64,000 bases of DNA from Ailanthus altissimus (Eukaryota; Streptophyta; Magnoliopsida; Sapindales; Simaroubaceae). Positions 35,561-48,553 of this stretch are shown piece after piece (position 1 is the stretch's first letter; the number at the start of each line of letters is the position of its first letter). A program made the translations under genes and the position numbers. The DNA is taken from NCBI GenBank assembly GCA_946807835.1, contig OX327683.1:19941001-20005000 (forward strand), given 5' to 3'. Below the pieces are notes generated by a model. The model made no database searches. It had not been told where the DNA came from and saw nothing but the letters and a program-made list of their open reading frames with translations.

Positions 35561-36817
35561 TTTTCAATGGTTTGATTTTGGGAGTATCTGATAAAATTCT
35601 CTCTTGCAGGAGCAATTCTCTTATTATCACAGACCGCCTGTTTAGAAGCGATCTTAGACGTGGATGAATTTGTGTGGGTCTTTGAAAGAGAGATAATTAT
35701 TCAAAGTTAGAGCTGTAAATGAAGAAGCCACAGATTTTGATAGAAAGAGTGTAACTGAAATACAATATTTTTTTTTTTAAATTTGAAATTGTTATTAGAG
35801 AGGAAAATTGAGCGAGTGTGTTTTTAGATTTTGAGGTAATATTTGCTTTGATCATGTTTGGTTGCTGAGGTAACGGATGGAAAAGGGGGATTTTGATTGA
35901 CTGGATAATTATGATGTGTTTTTGTTTTAAGTTTGTTTGGTCGTTGAGAAATCGAAGGAAAATAGTTTTTTTTTTTTTACTTTTCACCTTTTAGGATTTT
36001 TTTTGGATAATTATGTAACTTTTTTAAAATATTTAGGGTCGGATTAGGTTAACTTTGTAAGGGTAAGAATAATTTTATAAATGTACGGTTAATAAGTTTA
36101 GGTAATATAGTAATTTTGCTTGTTATTTGGTGATATGGATATTAATAATATAAAACATAAGCGATCTTAATAAAAAAAATAAAAATATAATAGTACTTTT
36201 AACTAATTTTTATCTTTTTTAATTAAAATAGATGACAAATGTTTATTAACAAAAGTACCAATGAAATTTATAAAATAATTAAAATTTATATTTTTTTAAT
36301 TTTAGAAATTTAAATATTATTTTTTATTTAAAATAAACTCTTTTAAGGGTATGAAAAAATGATAGCACACCCTAAAAGCATGTTGTCATTTTAGATTACA
36401 CTCCATTAAAATATATGGACAAATTTTATTTTGTTACCTTCTTTTAGTACTCTTTTCATAAATTAATGATTAATAAAATCAATGTTACAAATTAAATTTT
36501 AAATATTTATTATTGCAGAGAAAATTTAATTAAATATTTAATAATTAATTATTTTTATAATATTAAAAAAAATTATAATAAAACCATTTATTATCCAATT
36601 CTATAGTACACCAAACACAACACAATACTAAATATAATCTATTTATGTCTTATATGACATATCAAATGAGCTCATAAAGTTGGAAAGGGACTAACATACC
36701 CCCAATAGTTTAAAATTCATTAAGAATTATGTCAATTAGGTGTTATGTTATATATTAAAAAGAAATTGAGTAAATTTTGGATATATATATAAGTGGGTAA
36801 GTATTATTATTGGGATT
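35561..36817. other. AT-rich spacer
   Basis: No gene recognised. The left part may hold the LINE insertion flank. The rest is AT-rich with no repeats of note. Confidence 0.35.
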
Positions 36818-38989
36818 TGTAGTTACGTATCATTCATTTAAGTATGAATATTTGTTTGATATTTATACTAGTATTATTATTTCATTAAATCATTGATTAT
36901 ATTTTATATATGGTAAGATGTTTGTAACGTTTTAGACATTAAATGATCTGAAAGAGTTCAGATCTAGACTAAATGAGTTTAAATCAATGCTAAGAATTAA
37001 CAACGCTAAGAGTTATAAATGTTAAGAGTTGGCACTGATAAGAGCTATCAGTTTATAAGAGTCAGTAATATTTAAATAGTTAAAGTCTTGTTTGAAATGA
37101 GCCAAAGACCTGAGAATATATTAGTAATGACGTAATTGTAAAGAGATGTAAATCATTTTAAGAAATGTCATTATGCAAATATATTCTCAAATATTATATT
37201 CTTGATCTATCTTCACTGATGCTAATCTATCAGTGAATACATTAATGAATATATAGATCAGTGCATGTCTATATCTTGATGATTCAGATGGTTAGTCTTA
37301 GCAAACTATGAGTTTAGTAGAAACTTGTATATAGATACAGATATTCAGTAAGGACTGAATACTGAACAGACTCACAAAGATAATTAATAAACATCCCATA
37401 AAAGCTGTCAATAAAGGGTCTTTCGAGTTGAGTAATATTCGTGATCTTTTGACCTGAGTGCTATGGTGGGCTTGTGAGTAATCCACCATACTTTGGTTCC
37501 ACACATGTCAAAAACTTTTCATGGTTTAACTGCCGGGTGTCGCTGGGTATAGTCCAATGCTTATAGAGTCCGATGTGCATAGATATGGGATCCATCAGCT
37601 CATTTTGGTGAGTAATATATCTTAATGCTTTAATATTATATTTCAGAAAGTCGTATGGTCATAAGCAGTAGTTCTCAGGAAAAGAGTTTAACCTTAGGGA
37701 TAAATAATATCACAAAAGTATTTAGGACTATTATTTATTGAAATACAATTCTAAAAATAAGCTTACGGTCGGGCATATGGAGATTTGACGGTGTTAATCT
37801 ATATCTTCGCTCTACTCGGATATGAATGATAGAGGAATTATACAAATATATTATAACCTCAACTTGTATGGTTTAACACGTTACTTTATAATATCCATAA
37901 TGTGTGTTTGGGGCATCGTTCACAGATGTATGAAGGAGTTTCATATGACAATTCGAGCGTGGACCTAGAGAGTCTCATAATACGAAGTATACTCATTGTG
38001 CACTGGGGCAACATTATGAATTTAACAGTTACATCTTAAAAATTATAGCAAACCGAAAATATATTTCAGGGTTTATCGAGTTGTGCACTTGTCTAGACTT
38101 AAATGTTAAGTATATTACTTAATTAGTTGAGAAGAGTTGTTAACAAATTAGATATTAACAAGTGGCACAATTTTATTTCATGAATTGTTTCACCATGAAT
38201 TCACCTATTAACCATGTTAATAAAATTAAATAAGGTAAAAATTAATTATTTAAATAGTTTTTAAATAATTGAATAAATATTATTTAAATAAATAATAATA
38301 GTTATTTAGTTGTTTATTATTTTAGTCTAGATGGGAGACATATACCTAATTAAGTTTAATAGCTACCAAATCTTATTTTTTAATTTTTTTGCTACTTAAT
38401 TAATTTTAGAAGCACGTAAAGTGGTTAACACACTTAAAAATTAAATTGAATAATTGATTAACAAAATGTTGAAGCAAAAATGTGCAAGGTGAGAAGATTG
38501 GAGAGAATTGTTAGTTTTAGAGAGTTTTTCTTTGAATAAAGGGTTGTAAGAAAAATTAGAGAGAAGGAAAAATAAATTTTTCTTATTTTTCTTTCAAAAA
38601 ATAAAACCTTATTACTGAAAATTCAGTTGCTGTTATTCTAACTTCACAATCCTACCGGATTATTATAAACTAAAATTGAACAATAGTACACTTTAAGGTG
38701 AGCTCAAATTTGGAGTTAGAAAGAATTTGGAATTAAAATCTTCACTGAATTTCTTCAAGAATAAGTTTTCTATCATCTTATGTTGTTAATGATATAAGTT
38801 ACATGTGTATATGTTGATCATATGCTTAATTTGGTTACGAAATCGTATATATGATACATGTATTTAGTATTTTTCAATATGTACACAATCACATATATAC
38901 ACCTTAAAACACGCTAACAATCATTACCTAACATGTTAGTCTTTTGGGTTAATGACAAGTGCCCGGATCGTGACAAGTGGTATCAGAGC
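36818..38989 (+). mobile_element. LTR with primer-binding site, plus copy (retrotransposon remnant)
   Basis: The LTR starts TGTAGTTACGTATC (36818) and ends CGGATCGTGACA (38975). Two bases later comes a perfect TGGTATCAGAGC primer site (38978-38989). It is the inverted counterpart of the minus copy at 24964-27037. The leader (39000-39240) holds a duplicated phrase, AATAAAGATTACCATG near 39033 and AATAAAGATTGTCATG near 39125. Beyond that the internal region decays into AT-rich sequence with no gag or pol. Confidence 0.8.
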
Positions 38990-41900
38990 ATACTCAAATT
39001 CTCATTCATAAGTGAACCATTTAAATTGTCTCAATAAAGATTACCATGTAGGTAATGGATCTCCTATATTCTTAGGGGGAGTGGATATTGAGCTAGCGGC
39101 CTTGAAAATTCTAGTCTTGAATTTCAATAAAGATTGTCATGTGGGTAATGGGTCCCTTAACCCTAGGGGATAGGCAAAACTGACCAAATTGGCTTTTGCG
39201 TTTGGGTTAAGCTATGACTCATAGCGAAGGCATCGTGTGATTGGGTAAGAAAAAATGTCATGTTCAATATCAAATAAAAATTAAGTAGATCTTAAATATT
39301 TATATATATGAACAGGTAAATGACATTACTTAATATACTAATTTTTTAGGTAAATGATATATACCTGGCCTATTCATAAGGTTGACAATATGAATTACGA
39401 TTTTGTTTATTACATGCATTATATTTGAATTTTGCAAATATAGGTTAAAAAATTAATTAGAATAATAAACAAATCATATTATTAGAATAATTGTGCAAAA
39501 CAAATACACAATTAGCACCTTGATTCGTCAATTCACTTACAATATGCTGTTATTAACATTAGTGAATTAGACGATTTAGGAGACACAAATTTGTTAAAAA
39601 TTCATGTAAAATTTATATTTTTTAAGAAATTTTAAAATATCTAATAAATATAACTATGAATGAAAATAATTAATATTTTAAAAAATAAAACATGATCAAA
39701 TTTGAGTCTAATTATACGAATAAAATTATTTATGTTAAGTACAAATAAAAGATCTCAAATTGGAATAATTCATTTAAAACTAATGTGAGTTTATATATCT
39801 TATTCAAATTATTATGCAAATATGAATAAAATTTTATTATATCTTAGTTATATTTGACACAAATTTAATTAACATAATCATTTTGCCAACTCTACTATTA
39901 TTAATTAATGATTTTGATCAATTTAGATAGTGCACGGATAATTAGGTATATTTACCTATAAAAAAATACGTGAATAAAATATGGAGAGTTTTGTTTCTTT
40001 TTTATTCTAATTTTAATGTAATCACAAATAACACATGTTATATATAATTAATTTTTTTTAATTTTAATAAAAATAAAAATAAAATAATATATATCGTAAT
40101 ATAATAAATTATTATAACATATTTACCATATAATTGGGTTATATATTTTTTAATAAATAATTCTTAATCACAAGATTGTGATGGTGCACTTCCAAATTTA
40201 TTGTTTGATAGCGATGTTGTATTAATCGTCTCTCCTCTTTTTATTTTTGACATTTTTTTAGTATTTTATTGATAAAAATAATTTTATTATAGAGTAAATT
40301 GTAAATTTTTAAATTTGACGATATTAACTACAAACAAATCCATCACTAGTCAGCATGCCAGCCGCCAAATACAACGGACGGGGCCACACAAATGAGTTAG
40401 CGGTGTAGGTGGGAGTGTTATTAAAGCAATAGGCGCCATCAAAGTGTTATTTCATCAAAGTTTAGGGGATGACAATGTTAATTTCCAATGTTTATGCTTG
40501 ACTTTATTGTTTGATTTTCGTGTAATGATTTTTGTTGAAGATTACTGCCAAAAACCTGCACCATGCATTTTGATTCACTTTGATAAAAAAGAAAGACTTT
40601 GATCTTTCGGGTTTTTTTGTTTTTAAGTAAAACTGAATTCTATTTAAGAGAATTAGTTAAGTTACAGTATTAGAGAATTCTAATAAAATTATTAGAGAAA
40701 TTAATGAGATTTAACATATATTTATATACTGATGAGCGCCTAATTCTCACCCTTTGTATATAAGGGATTAAATATTTTCTCAAATAAAGATTTCTTTTGA
40801 AGAAGAGAGAATTACAATTTGAATAATCTAAGAGTTAAAAAAAATAATCCTAGCACAAAAAGAGAAAAATACAAACACCACTATAAATAACTAATACAAT
40901 ATACAAAACAATTACAAAAATAATCAACACACTAAAAAACATCAAGTGCCAAGTAAATTTTAAATTGCACATATGACAAATTGGGGTTTTGTGCCGCCTA
41001 AAAAGAATCTTTTATTATTGAAAATGGTTAGTGGTTGCTGACCCCGCAGAGGAGAAGAGTGGCAACTAGGTATAGGGACTGTCAACAATAGATCACAAGC
41101 GGTAGCACACTAGCGTGACAACGGCTTATGGGCAGCAGGATGGTGACCACAGCAAAGCCTCAATAGCAATCTTCAAAGCACGACAAGTGCCAATTTAATA
41201 CAGCAAGCCAAAAAATTTCGACTTGAGATGATGAAGCACGATGGCTAACCATGAATGCACACACATCTATCGAGGAAGCTAATGTACCGAGGATTGCCCA
41301 AAATCTCCAGCGAGAGAACGATACAAAGATTGACGAATTTGCGGCAAGGTCCAGCAACCACAACACTGAACTAGAGCAAGGTGGATGAGATGATTATCCT
41401 TTCATAATCTAACCGTAATCGAACGCGGTCTGCCTGGCGAGACCGTAAAGGATCGGCAGAACAGTGAGCACAGGCCGAATCATTGCGAGAGACGCAAAAA
41501 AGGCCTAAAAGGCCACCAAAAAGTCTTTCAAAAACAAGATAATCACAGATAAAAAGGAAAAGAAATAAAAATAAAACTAATAATCTTAAAACTAAGGGAA
41601 GAATGCCCACTGGAGAGGGACACAAAATCCCTATCTGATAGATAAGTGAAACATAGGGGCAGCTAGAATTTTTTCCTATAGTGTTGTTGGCTATTGCTTG
41701 TACTTGGTCTTTGATTGTTAAGTTTTGATTATCTTTTAGGATTCTTTGATTCATTTATTAAGTGTTAATCAAATTCTTATAATTAATTAATTTATTGGAT
41801 ATTAATTAAATTTTTTTAATTATTTTGAAAAAAATTAAATCCTTATAAAGATTCAAATAAAAATAATAAAACTTCACGTAAAAAGTAGATATAATAATTT

Positions 41901-42780
41901 TAATATAATATAAAAATGAATATATTTATTTTTTTATAAGTGATATAAAGGTAATATATTGTTTTTTAATATATATTTTGAGATTGAATTAGGCTTATGT
42001 TTATAAAATAATTGAGAAACTAGTTGTTTCTACTCATTTTTAGCCGTTATAACAAAATTTTATGTCCTGATTTGGTGCCTTACTAAACCATCACAGCGCC
42101 TTGGATAGGTTAGCTACTAACTCAAATCAATAAAAAAACCAATTTGACAGTTAAACCATCAAACTACTTTGATCAGACCAGTTAATCACTTTGCAATTTT
42201 CATATTGCACATGTTTAAATGATTTAATTATAATTTATCATAAAAAAATTTAAATTGACTTATGTAATTTTTTTTGAAAATGTGACAAAATTATCTTTCT
42301 AATAATATTAAATTTATCATCAAATTCAGTCTCATATAATACTAGTGTAATGTTTAGAATGTCCTAATATTTTTTTAATGATATTTTATTTATTATCTAA
42401 ACTTTCAAAACTTTTTATTTTGATTCAAAATCATTATTTTTTCCCCATTTTTTGAAATTACTAAAACTTTTAAACTTTTCTAGGTCAATAAAACCGAACC
42501 ACTTACGTAAAATAAGTTGGTTCAATCTATTCTCGTATGTGTGCAAATGATAAATTTTATTTTGAGTTAGATTTAAACTGAAGCATTGTGAAACTAAACT
42601 ACCCACCCTAACGGATGTTATATTGATAATTAGACGAATGATACGAGAGCGATGCAATCATTGATTATATTTTTGTTTTTTAAATCTAATTTTATTAGAA
42701 TCATACCCAATTGGTGTACGATAATCTTATAGCTACTCGAAATACCATCTCTAATTTAATTAATAAAATAATACAATATA
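38990..42780. other. Retrotransposon leader decaying into spacer; unclassified block 40980-41760
   Basis: From 39250 to 40300 the sequence is AT-rich with no coding signal. The block 40980-41760 has higher GC and a 127-codon minus-strand frame (41754-41371) with a hydrophobic run (LVLRLLVLFLFLFLFICDYL). No homology was recognised and its texture is like 16580-17750, so it may be transposon leader sequence rather than a gene. The stretch 41760-42780 is AT-rich. Confidence 0.3.
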
Positions 42781-42950
42781 AAAAAAAGAAAAGAAACACA
42801 TGAGTTGAGTTGACCGATGGGGTGAACCGAAAGATGCCCATTTTGAAAGCGTAACTTTATGAGTCATACAATACAGATTTGGTCATCGAGCATCCAAGCA
42901 TGCATAGTTGAGTTAGTGAAAGGGCAAATGGGCAAATGGGCAAAAAGGCA

Positions 42951-43007
42951 GCCATCAACGTCAAAAATCTTGTAAAATCTAGTTTCCAGCAAAGAGACGT
43001 TGATGGC
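42951..43007. repeat. 12-bp perfect inverted repeat
   Basis: GCCATCAACGTC (42951-42962) and GACGTTGATGGC (42996-43007) are separated by 33 bases. Just upstream GGGCAAAT is repeated in tandem (42922-42937). It could form a small hairpin or be a dyad binding site. Confidence 0.6.
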
Positions 43008-44722
43008 AAACAAGGAGTCAAGGACCACAATCGCTACGTGTCAATTGTCAATTGCATTAATGTGCCTTGGGATGCTTGCTAGCAAATAGCAATTGGCCAT
43101 CGGTGACCGGTGAACCCCCCACACACACCTTGTCGACTCGAATCTGTTCAAATTTTGCAGAACAGAATCCGCTCCTCTTCTTCGACAGGTAATGCTGATG
43201 CTATCCAATCCTTCATTCCACCACCACGACACTTCGTTTTTCTTCAACCCTCCTCCTCATTTTCCACTTGACCTTTTTTTTAGTGCCCCGTCAGGTTTCC
43301 CTTTCTCTTTAATCACATCTCATCTTTTTAATAAATCGGAAAAATCATTTAAACAAATCCCGCCCCCCCCCCCGCCCGCGTTCTATAGTTCAATTCTGTT
43401 TCTGACTTGAATTAATGTTTATTCTCATCCTGGTATCTCCTTTCACAAGAACTAGGCATATTCTACTTCAACATTTAGAATTAAGGTATAAAATCTGATC
43501 TACAAAAAGCATAAGCAAAGGGAGAGATAACAGGTATACTGTTGAAGGGAACTTACACCTTCTATGGGAAATTAGGTTTAGCATTAATTTTTTATTGAGA
43601 TCAACCTTTTGTCTTAATGCTCTTTTGTAGTAAACATTTATATTTGTAAGTAAATATAATATCAAAAATATAAAAATAAATTAATAAAAAATATAACACA
43701 ATTAATTTACGTAATTTGACAAAAATTTATGTACATAATAAATTAATAAATTTTAACATCTCTTATTAATTCTTTTAAAAAAATTTACAATGAACTCTTA
43801 AAAAAATTTATGTGACGTATATTCGTTCTTTTAAGAATAATAAACGCAAAAAATAGTTGCACTCTATGCACATAAACACTTAGTATTTACTTAATTCTTT
43901 AATTTTTTTTATAATATATCTTTTTAATACTTGATTGTATTTAAAAAGTTTAAAGAGTTTATATAATAAATAAAACGTCCTTAAAAACTCTAAATTTAAT
44001 TGAAATAAAATTTTATGTGTTTAGAATTCTAAAACTCCTTCAAAAAAGTTAAATCTAAGCCAAAAACGGACTTTGTGAAGCTGGACGTTGCTGTGCCAAT
44101 GCAACTAATCTTGTGCTGTGACGTTGGGGCTACTACCTCTAGTGCCGCTATGCTGAAGCATCGGCGTTGTAATGTTAAGGCCTACAGTTGGCTTCTTGTG
44201 TTTTTGCATCCTTCTTACTTTCAAATCTCTGTCTTACTCTTCCCTTGTACGCTAATGCATATTTGACTTCATGATGACTATTTACTTAGTATTCATCTCA
44301 ATTTATACCCATATATGATTGTTGAATCACCAATATCAATAAACACTTCCTTGATTCAAAATCTCTCTGTAAGAAAGCTTCTGAATCCATTCACATCAAT
44401 GCTCTATCACCTAGAGCAGATTCTAGTTAAGTTTTCATCAAGACTTAACTTATCTTAAGTTTGTGACTTTAAGTTATGAGTGCTCCTTGCATAGGGTATG
44501 GATACGACGTACTTCCTTTTAACTCTCATTACTTCGGTGAGTTTGTTTTGGATGTTGCCTCATGGTCTGCATTACCCCAACACCCCACAGTGGGCTATCC
44601 TCAGCCATCCCTTTAAACACATAGGCCTCATTGTGCTTCTCACCTTTCAACCTTATAGATCTTTTTATTACCCACTGTTTTTTCTTTTTTGCACTAATCG
44701 AATACCCATTTTCATTGAGCTT

Positions 44723-44911
44723 TTATAGGAATATTAATTTCCTCATAAGTTTAGAAACATTCCTTACACCATATAAGTTCCTAGGTTTCCCATCTTCCAT
44801 CTTCAGCTTTATGTCACCAACTCTTACGACCCTGCAAGTAATGTCATTCCCCATAAGAGCTTTACTCCTAATAGTTTTATAGTTGGAAAACAATGATTCG
44901 TTAAGACACAT
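44723..44911 (-). pseudogene. Copia protease remnant
   Basis: The frame contains FSNYKTIRSKALMGNDITCR and GDIKLKMEDGKPRNLYGVR, matching the part of copia protease that follows its active-site DTGC motif. The active site itself lies just upstream in broken sequence. No integrase follows. Confidence 0.65.
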
Positions 44912-45065
44912 ATGGATATTACATTCAGAATCTAGTATTCACTTGCTAACATACTTTTCTTCGAGAGGCAACTAATGTGTCTATAACTTCTATGACATCC
45001 TCATAACTCACTATTACAACACCTCAATCCCTTCTATTTATTTTAGGACAATCATTTACAAAGTG

Positions 45066-45747
45066 TCATTCCTTGTTGCAAATGAAACACTTCTTGAATT
45101 TCCTCTTGAATTGGTTATTCTTCTTTCCTTTTACAACCAAAGCTATTACACTGTCAGTTTCAGATCTTTTTCTCAATTCTTTTGAATTCAACGACTCATT
45201 GACATCATCTATTGTAAGAGTCTCCCTACTATATAATAGCGTATCCATAAAATTCTCACAACTTGATAGTAACGAACTTAATAAGATGATGATTTTATCT
45301 TCATTATCCATCTTAATGCCTAAAGTTTCAAGACTTACAATGATATTGTTGAAGACGTCAATGTGTTCTTTTAATGAACAACCTTCAAACATAAATAGCT
45401 AGTGTAACTTCTTCTTCACATGTAGATGATTAGCCAAAGACTTCCTCATGTACAAGATGTCGAGTTTCTTTTATAGACTCCATACGTCTCTTCTTCATCT
45501 ACTTTCTTTAATATTTTGTCACTTAACGCTAGTATTATGATATTGTAGGCTCTCTTCTGAATGGTATCCCAATATATCTCCCCAGATTTTAAATGTTTCT
45601 TCTTTTTACTAGTAGATGGTCAGGTTTTCTTTAGGGCTGAATCTAATCATTTCTTAATCACTAAATCATTGACATTTTTCTTTCATAGATTGAAGTCATT
45701 CATTCTATTGAATTTCTTTATATCTTATTTGACAGTTGTCATGGTTT
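45066..45747 (-). pseudogene. Copia gag remnant with zinc knuckle
   Basis: The minus-strand frame 45392-45066 has typical copia gag features: KEHIDVFNNIIVSLETLGIK, then NEDKIIILLSSLLSSCENF, then LNSKELRKRSE, and the start of a CCHC zinc knuckle (KCFICNKE) that runs into a stop. Weaker pieces upstream reach a Met near 45739. Stops and frameshifts break it. Confidence 0.8.
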
Positions 45748-46275
45748 AAATACGACTTGTGAATATTATCGAACTAACGCTCTAATAGCAGTTTGTTGAA
45801 AGAAACCGTATCCTTTGATGAGAAATTAAGTTTAGCGTTAATTTCTTGTTAAATCAAAATTTTACCATAATACCATTTTACAATTAAATTTTATAATTGC
45901 AAGCAAATAAAACGTGAAAAATATAAAAACAAATCAATTAAGAATATAGTATAATCAATTGACGTGATTTGAAAAAGCCTATGTACAAATCAAAAAATCA
46001 TAACTTTTCTTATTAATTTTTTAAAAAAATTTATAAAAAAATAAATAAAAAACTTTTGAAAGAATTTATATAGCGTATTTTTATTTATTTTTAAATAATA
46101 AATGTTCAATAATAATCGTACTCTAATGCATATAAACACTTAATGTCTATATCGTTTTTTAATTTCTTTTAAAGTCTCTCTTTTTAATTTTTTAATCTCT
46201 TAAAATTTCTTCTTTTAATACTTAATTATATTTAAAAAATTTATATAATAAATAAAATTCTCATAAAAACAGTTT

Positions 46276-46580
46276 AGTTAAAATAAAATTTTATATATAT
46301 AGGCGTTCAAAACCCCCTATTTCCCGTATTTTTGCCGTCCTCGTTGCTTTCAAATCCCCATTTTACTTCTCTTTTATAAATCTAGTTAAAATAAAATTTT
46401 ATATATTTAAGCGTTCAAAACCCCCATTTCTCATATTTTTGCCGTCCTCGTTGCTTTCAATTCCCCATCTTACTTCTCGTTCTCTTTTATATATCCACGA
46501 GTACTCAACTTTATAATTAACTTCTCATATTTTCGCCGTTCTCCTTGCTTTCAAATCTGTCTCACTCTTCCCTTGTATAC
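46276..46580 (-). repeat. 108-bp tandem repeat in the copia 5' LTR
   Basis: AGTTAAAATAAAATTTTATA begins at 46276 and again at 46384. Each is followed by GCGTTCAAAACCCCC and TTTTTGCCGTCCTCGTTGCTTTCAA. A third, partial copy starts near 46527 (TCTCATATTTTCGCCGTTCT). Confidence 0.85.
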
Positions 46581-46660
46581 CCAACAAATACTCCACTTTA
46601 TAATAACCCTCCATTTAATATCTATTTCAATTCATTCCTATCACCAATACCATCATATAC

Positions 46661-47106
46661 CAAAGTATTTCTCAAACAAAATCTTATTCATTACCATTAA
46701 ATTCTTTCCGATGTATAAGATTTCACCCAAATTGAGAACTCATTCACTGTTCAGTTCGTCAAATCAACTTACAAAATCAGATGAATGAACACCAAGAAAT
46801 AACAAAATCACAAGTGAAAATGGAAATTAATCCCATTTTGGATTAGGATAGGAATAAAAATTCCACCGCTTTGTACAATATTTTTGTAATTTCCATTTCT
46901 GCGTATTTTCTTGCAGCCATGTAACCATTTCTCCACAATCACAACCAGAGAAAAATATACTCAAATTTAGATGCATTAAACATGCTTTTGCTTTTGCCTC
47001 GTTAATTTTAACTAAAGTTTTTATAAAAAAAAAAAACCCTACAAATTACAATTATATATATTTTTCTTGATTAAGATTAGTATTTTTAATTAATTATCCG
47101 TAAATA
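46661..47106. other. Intergenic / PP2CA 3' flank
   Basis: AT-rich sequence that includes the 3' untranslated region of the phosphatase gene. No gene recognised. Confidence 0.4.
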
Positions 47107-48553
47107 TTATAGCAGTTGTTTCGGCTGTTGATTTCTTCTCAAATCTACAACGACAACGCTCACGTTGTCCGTACTTTGCCTAGCCAAGGCAAGCTTGGTC
47201 AACAAAATTGACGCATCCAAGCACGCCTTATCAGAGCTCTGACCGTTCGCTGCCACGTCACTCCCCGCCGGCGAGGACGGCGTCGTGTCCTTCCGAGCTC
47301 GGAAACACGTGCGCACCACGTTGCAGGCGGTGTCGTTCGACACCACGTCCCACAGCCCGTCGCTCGCTAGTATCAAACATTCGTCCTCCGCAGTCCGCTC
47401 CGTTACCGTCACCTCCGGCTCCGATATGACGTAGGGCTTCAAGTAATTGTCCCCGATCGCCCTCGACATAGCGAGCACGCCAAGCACTCGCGGACCATCC
47501 CAGTATATAACACGGCCTCCGGCGGCTTCGATTCTTAACAACTCATCCGGTCGATCAGGCTGTTTTTTTAAATAAATAAATAAATAAAGTCAGAACACAC
47601 GTGAATACACGCGTCGAGAAAATAGCAGAGCAAAATATGAAGGGAATAAAATACTCACTTTATGATCCGAAGAGAGGGGTACTGTGACGCCGTTTCGGCA
47701 AAGGACGGCGCGAGAGTCGCCACAGTTGGAAACGACGATCTTGTCGGGCGTCACAACAGCAACAACGGCGGTAGATCCTACGGTGTCGCACTGAGGCGTC
47801 TGCAGCTCGCAGCGGCAGTTGGAGATCTTAGAATTGACCGTCCTGTCTCGGACCTCCTCATCCATTCTCTCAAAGCTCCGCTCCATCGTCTCTTTCCATT
47901 GAAACGACTGTTCGTCGTTACCAGATTCAATCTCTTGTCTGACTATATCATGCAATCGATCTTTACACTTGATCGCCACCTGAAAAATAACCAAAATCAA
48001 GCAAAAAAGAAAATTAAACATCTGAACTCTTTAATTTATAGAAAGTTTTAATAGATAAAATGATTACATGTGAGCAACCGTGGCCATCGAAAACGCCGTA
48101 GAAATGTGTCCCGCCAGAAATTCGACGATGTTGTTTACAAAACGACGGATGAATTGAAACTGCGTCTTCCATGTCTCTTCTTCTACCGCAAACTGAAGTC
48201 ATTCCAAATTTTGGACTCTCTTCTACTAACTCATCTGCTGCTCTTTCTTTTACAGACTTTGAGCTTTCAGACGAACTCAATTTTATCAAGTCGTCATTTT
48301 TCTTTGCAACTTCTCCCTTGTCTACATCATGGCTTCCTTTAAGCTCCTTCGCTTCGCAATTCTCTGGTGGTAGAGTAAAGAGTTCAAGCTTTTGCCTTTT
48401 CCAGTCGTTTTCTAAAGGCGGCAGCGCTGCCACGTCAGCAACCAAGTTGAAGGACCGGAGCTCTAACCTCCGGCGCCTCGAAGTTCGCGAGCTTGGTTCA
48501 GCTGGGGCTGCTGGCTCACTCTCACCAACAACTCCGCAGCAAATTCCAGCCAT
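47107..48553 (-). CDS. PP2CA: Clade A protein phosphatase 2C, PP2CA/AHG3-like (3 exons, 419 aa)
   Basis: Clade A PP2Cs dephosphorylate SnRK2 kinases and anion channels and are inhibited by ABA-bound PYR/PYL receptors, so they shut off ABA signalling. Exons: 48553-48068, 47979-47659, 47559-47107, with GT/AG introns and all junctions in phase 0. The start [17 protein letters not shown] closely matches AHG3/PP2CA rather than ABI1 or HAI. Catalytic motifs are complete: [58 protein letters not shown] across the second intron, LASDGLWD and [12 protein letters not shown]. The Trp that locks the receptor ([12 protein letters not shown]) is present. Length is close to Arabidopsis AHG3 (399 aa). A basic stretch near residues 24-29 (RTSRRRR) may help nuclear import. 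Confidence 0.95.

Larger units (their letters stand above)
43540..46655 (-). mobile_element. Ty1/copia derivative keeping gag and protease only
   Basis: The 3' LTR is 43540-44338 and the 5' LTR 45795-46655, both on the minus strand. The internal region is only 1.46 kb. A primer-binding site decayed to CTGCTATTAGAGC lies at 45791-45779. Exact 5-bp target duplications TATAC flank the element (43535-43539 and 46656-46660). The internal region encodes pieces of gag and protease, and integrase, RT and RNase H are missing, so it is a deletion derivative. The LTRs differ in structure: the 5' LTR has a 108-bp tandem repeat, while the 3' LTR has a GC-richer block (44075-44200) resembling the LTR family at 29934-33383. 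Confidence 0.85.

Noticed and set aside
41371..41754. 127-codon minus-strand frame with a hydrophobic stretch
   Set aside because: No homology, no exon structure, and the surrounding texture is like transposon leader sequence.
43192..43410. 72-codon Pro/Phe/His-rich frame as first exon of a gene
   Set aside because: The composition is low complexity, no downstream exon was found and no family was recognised. It might be part of a disrupted gene but cannot be supported.
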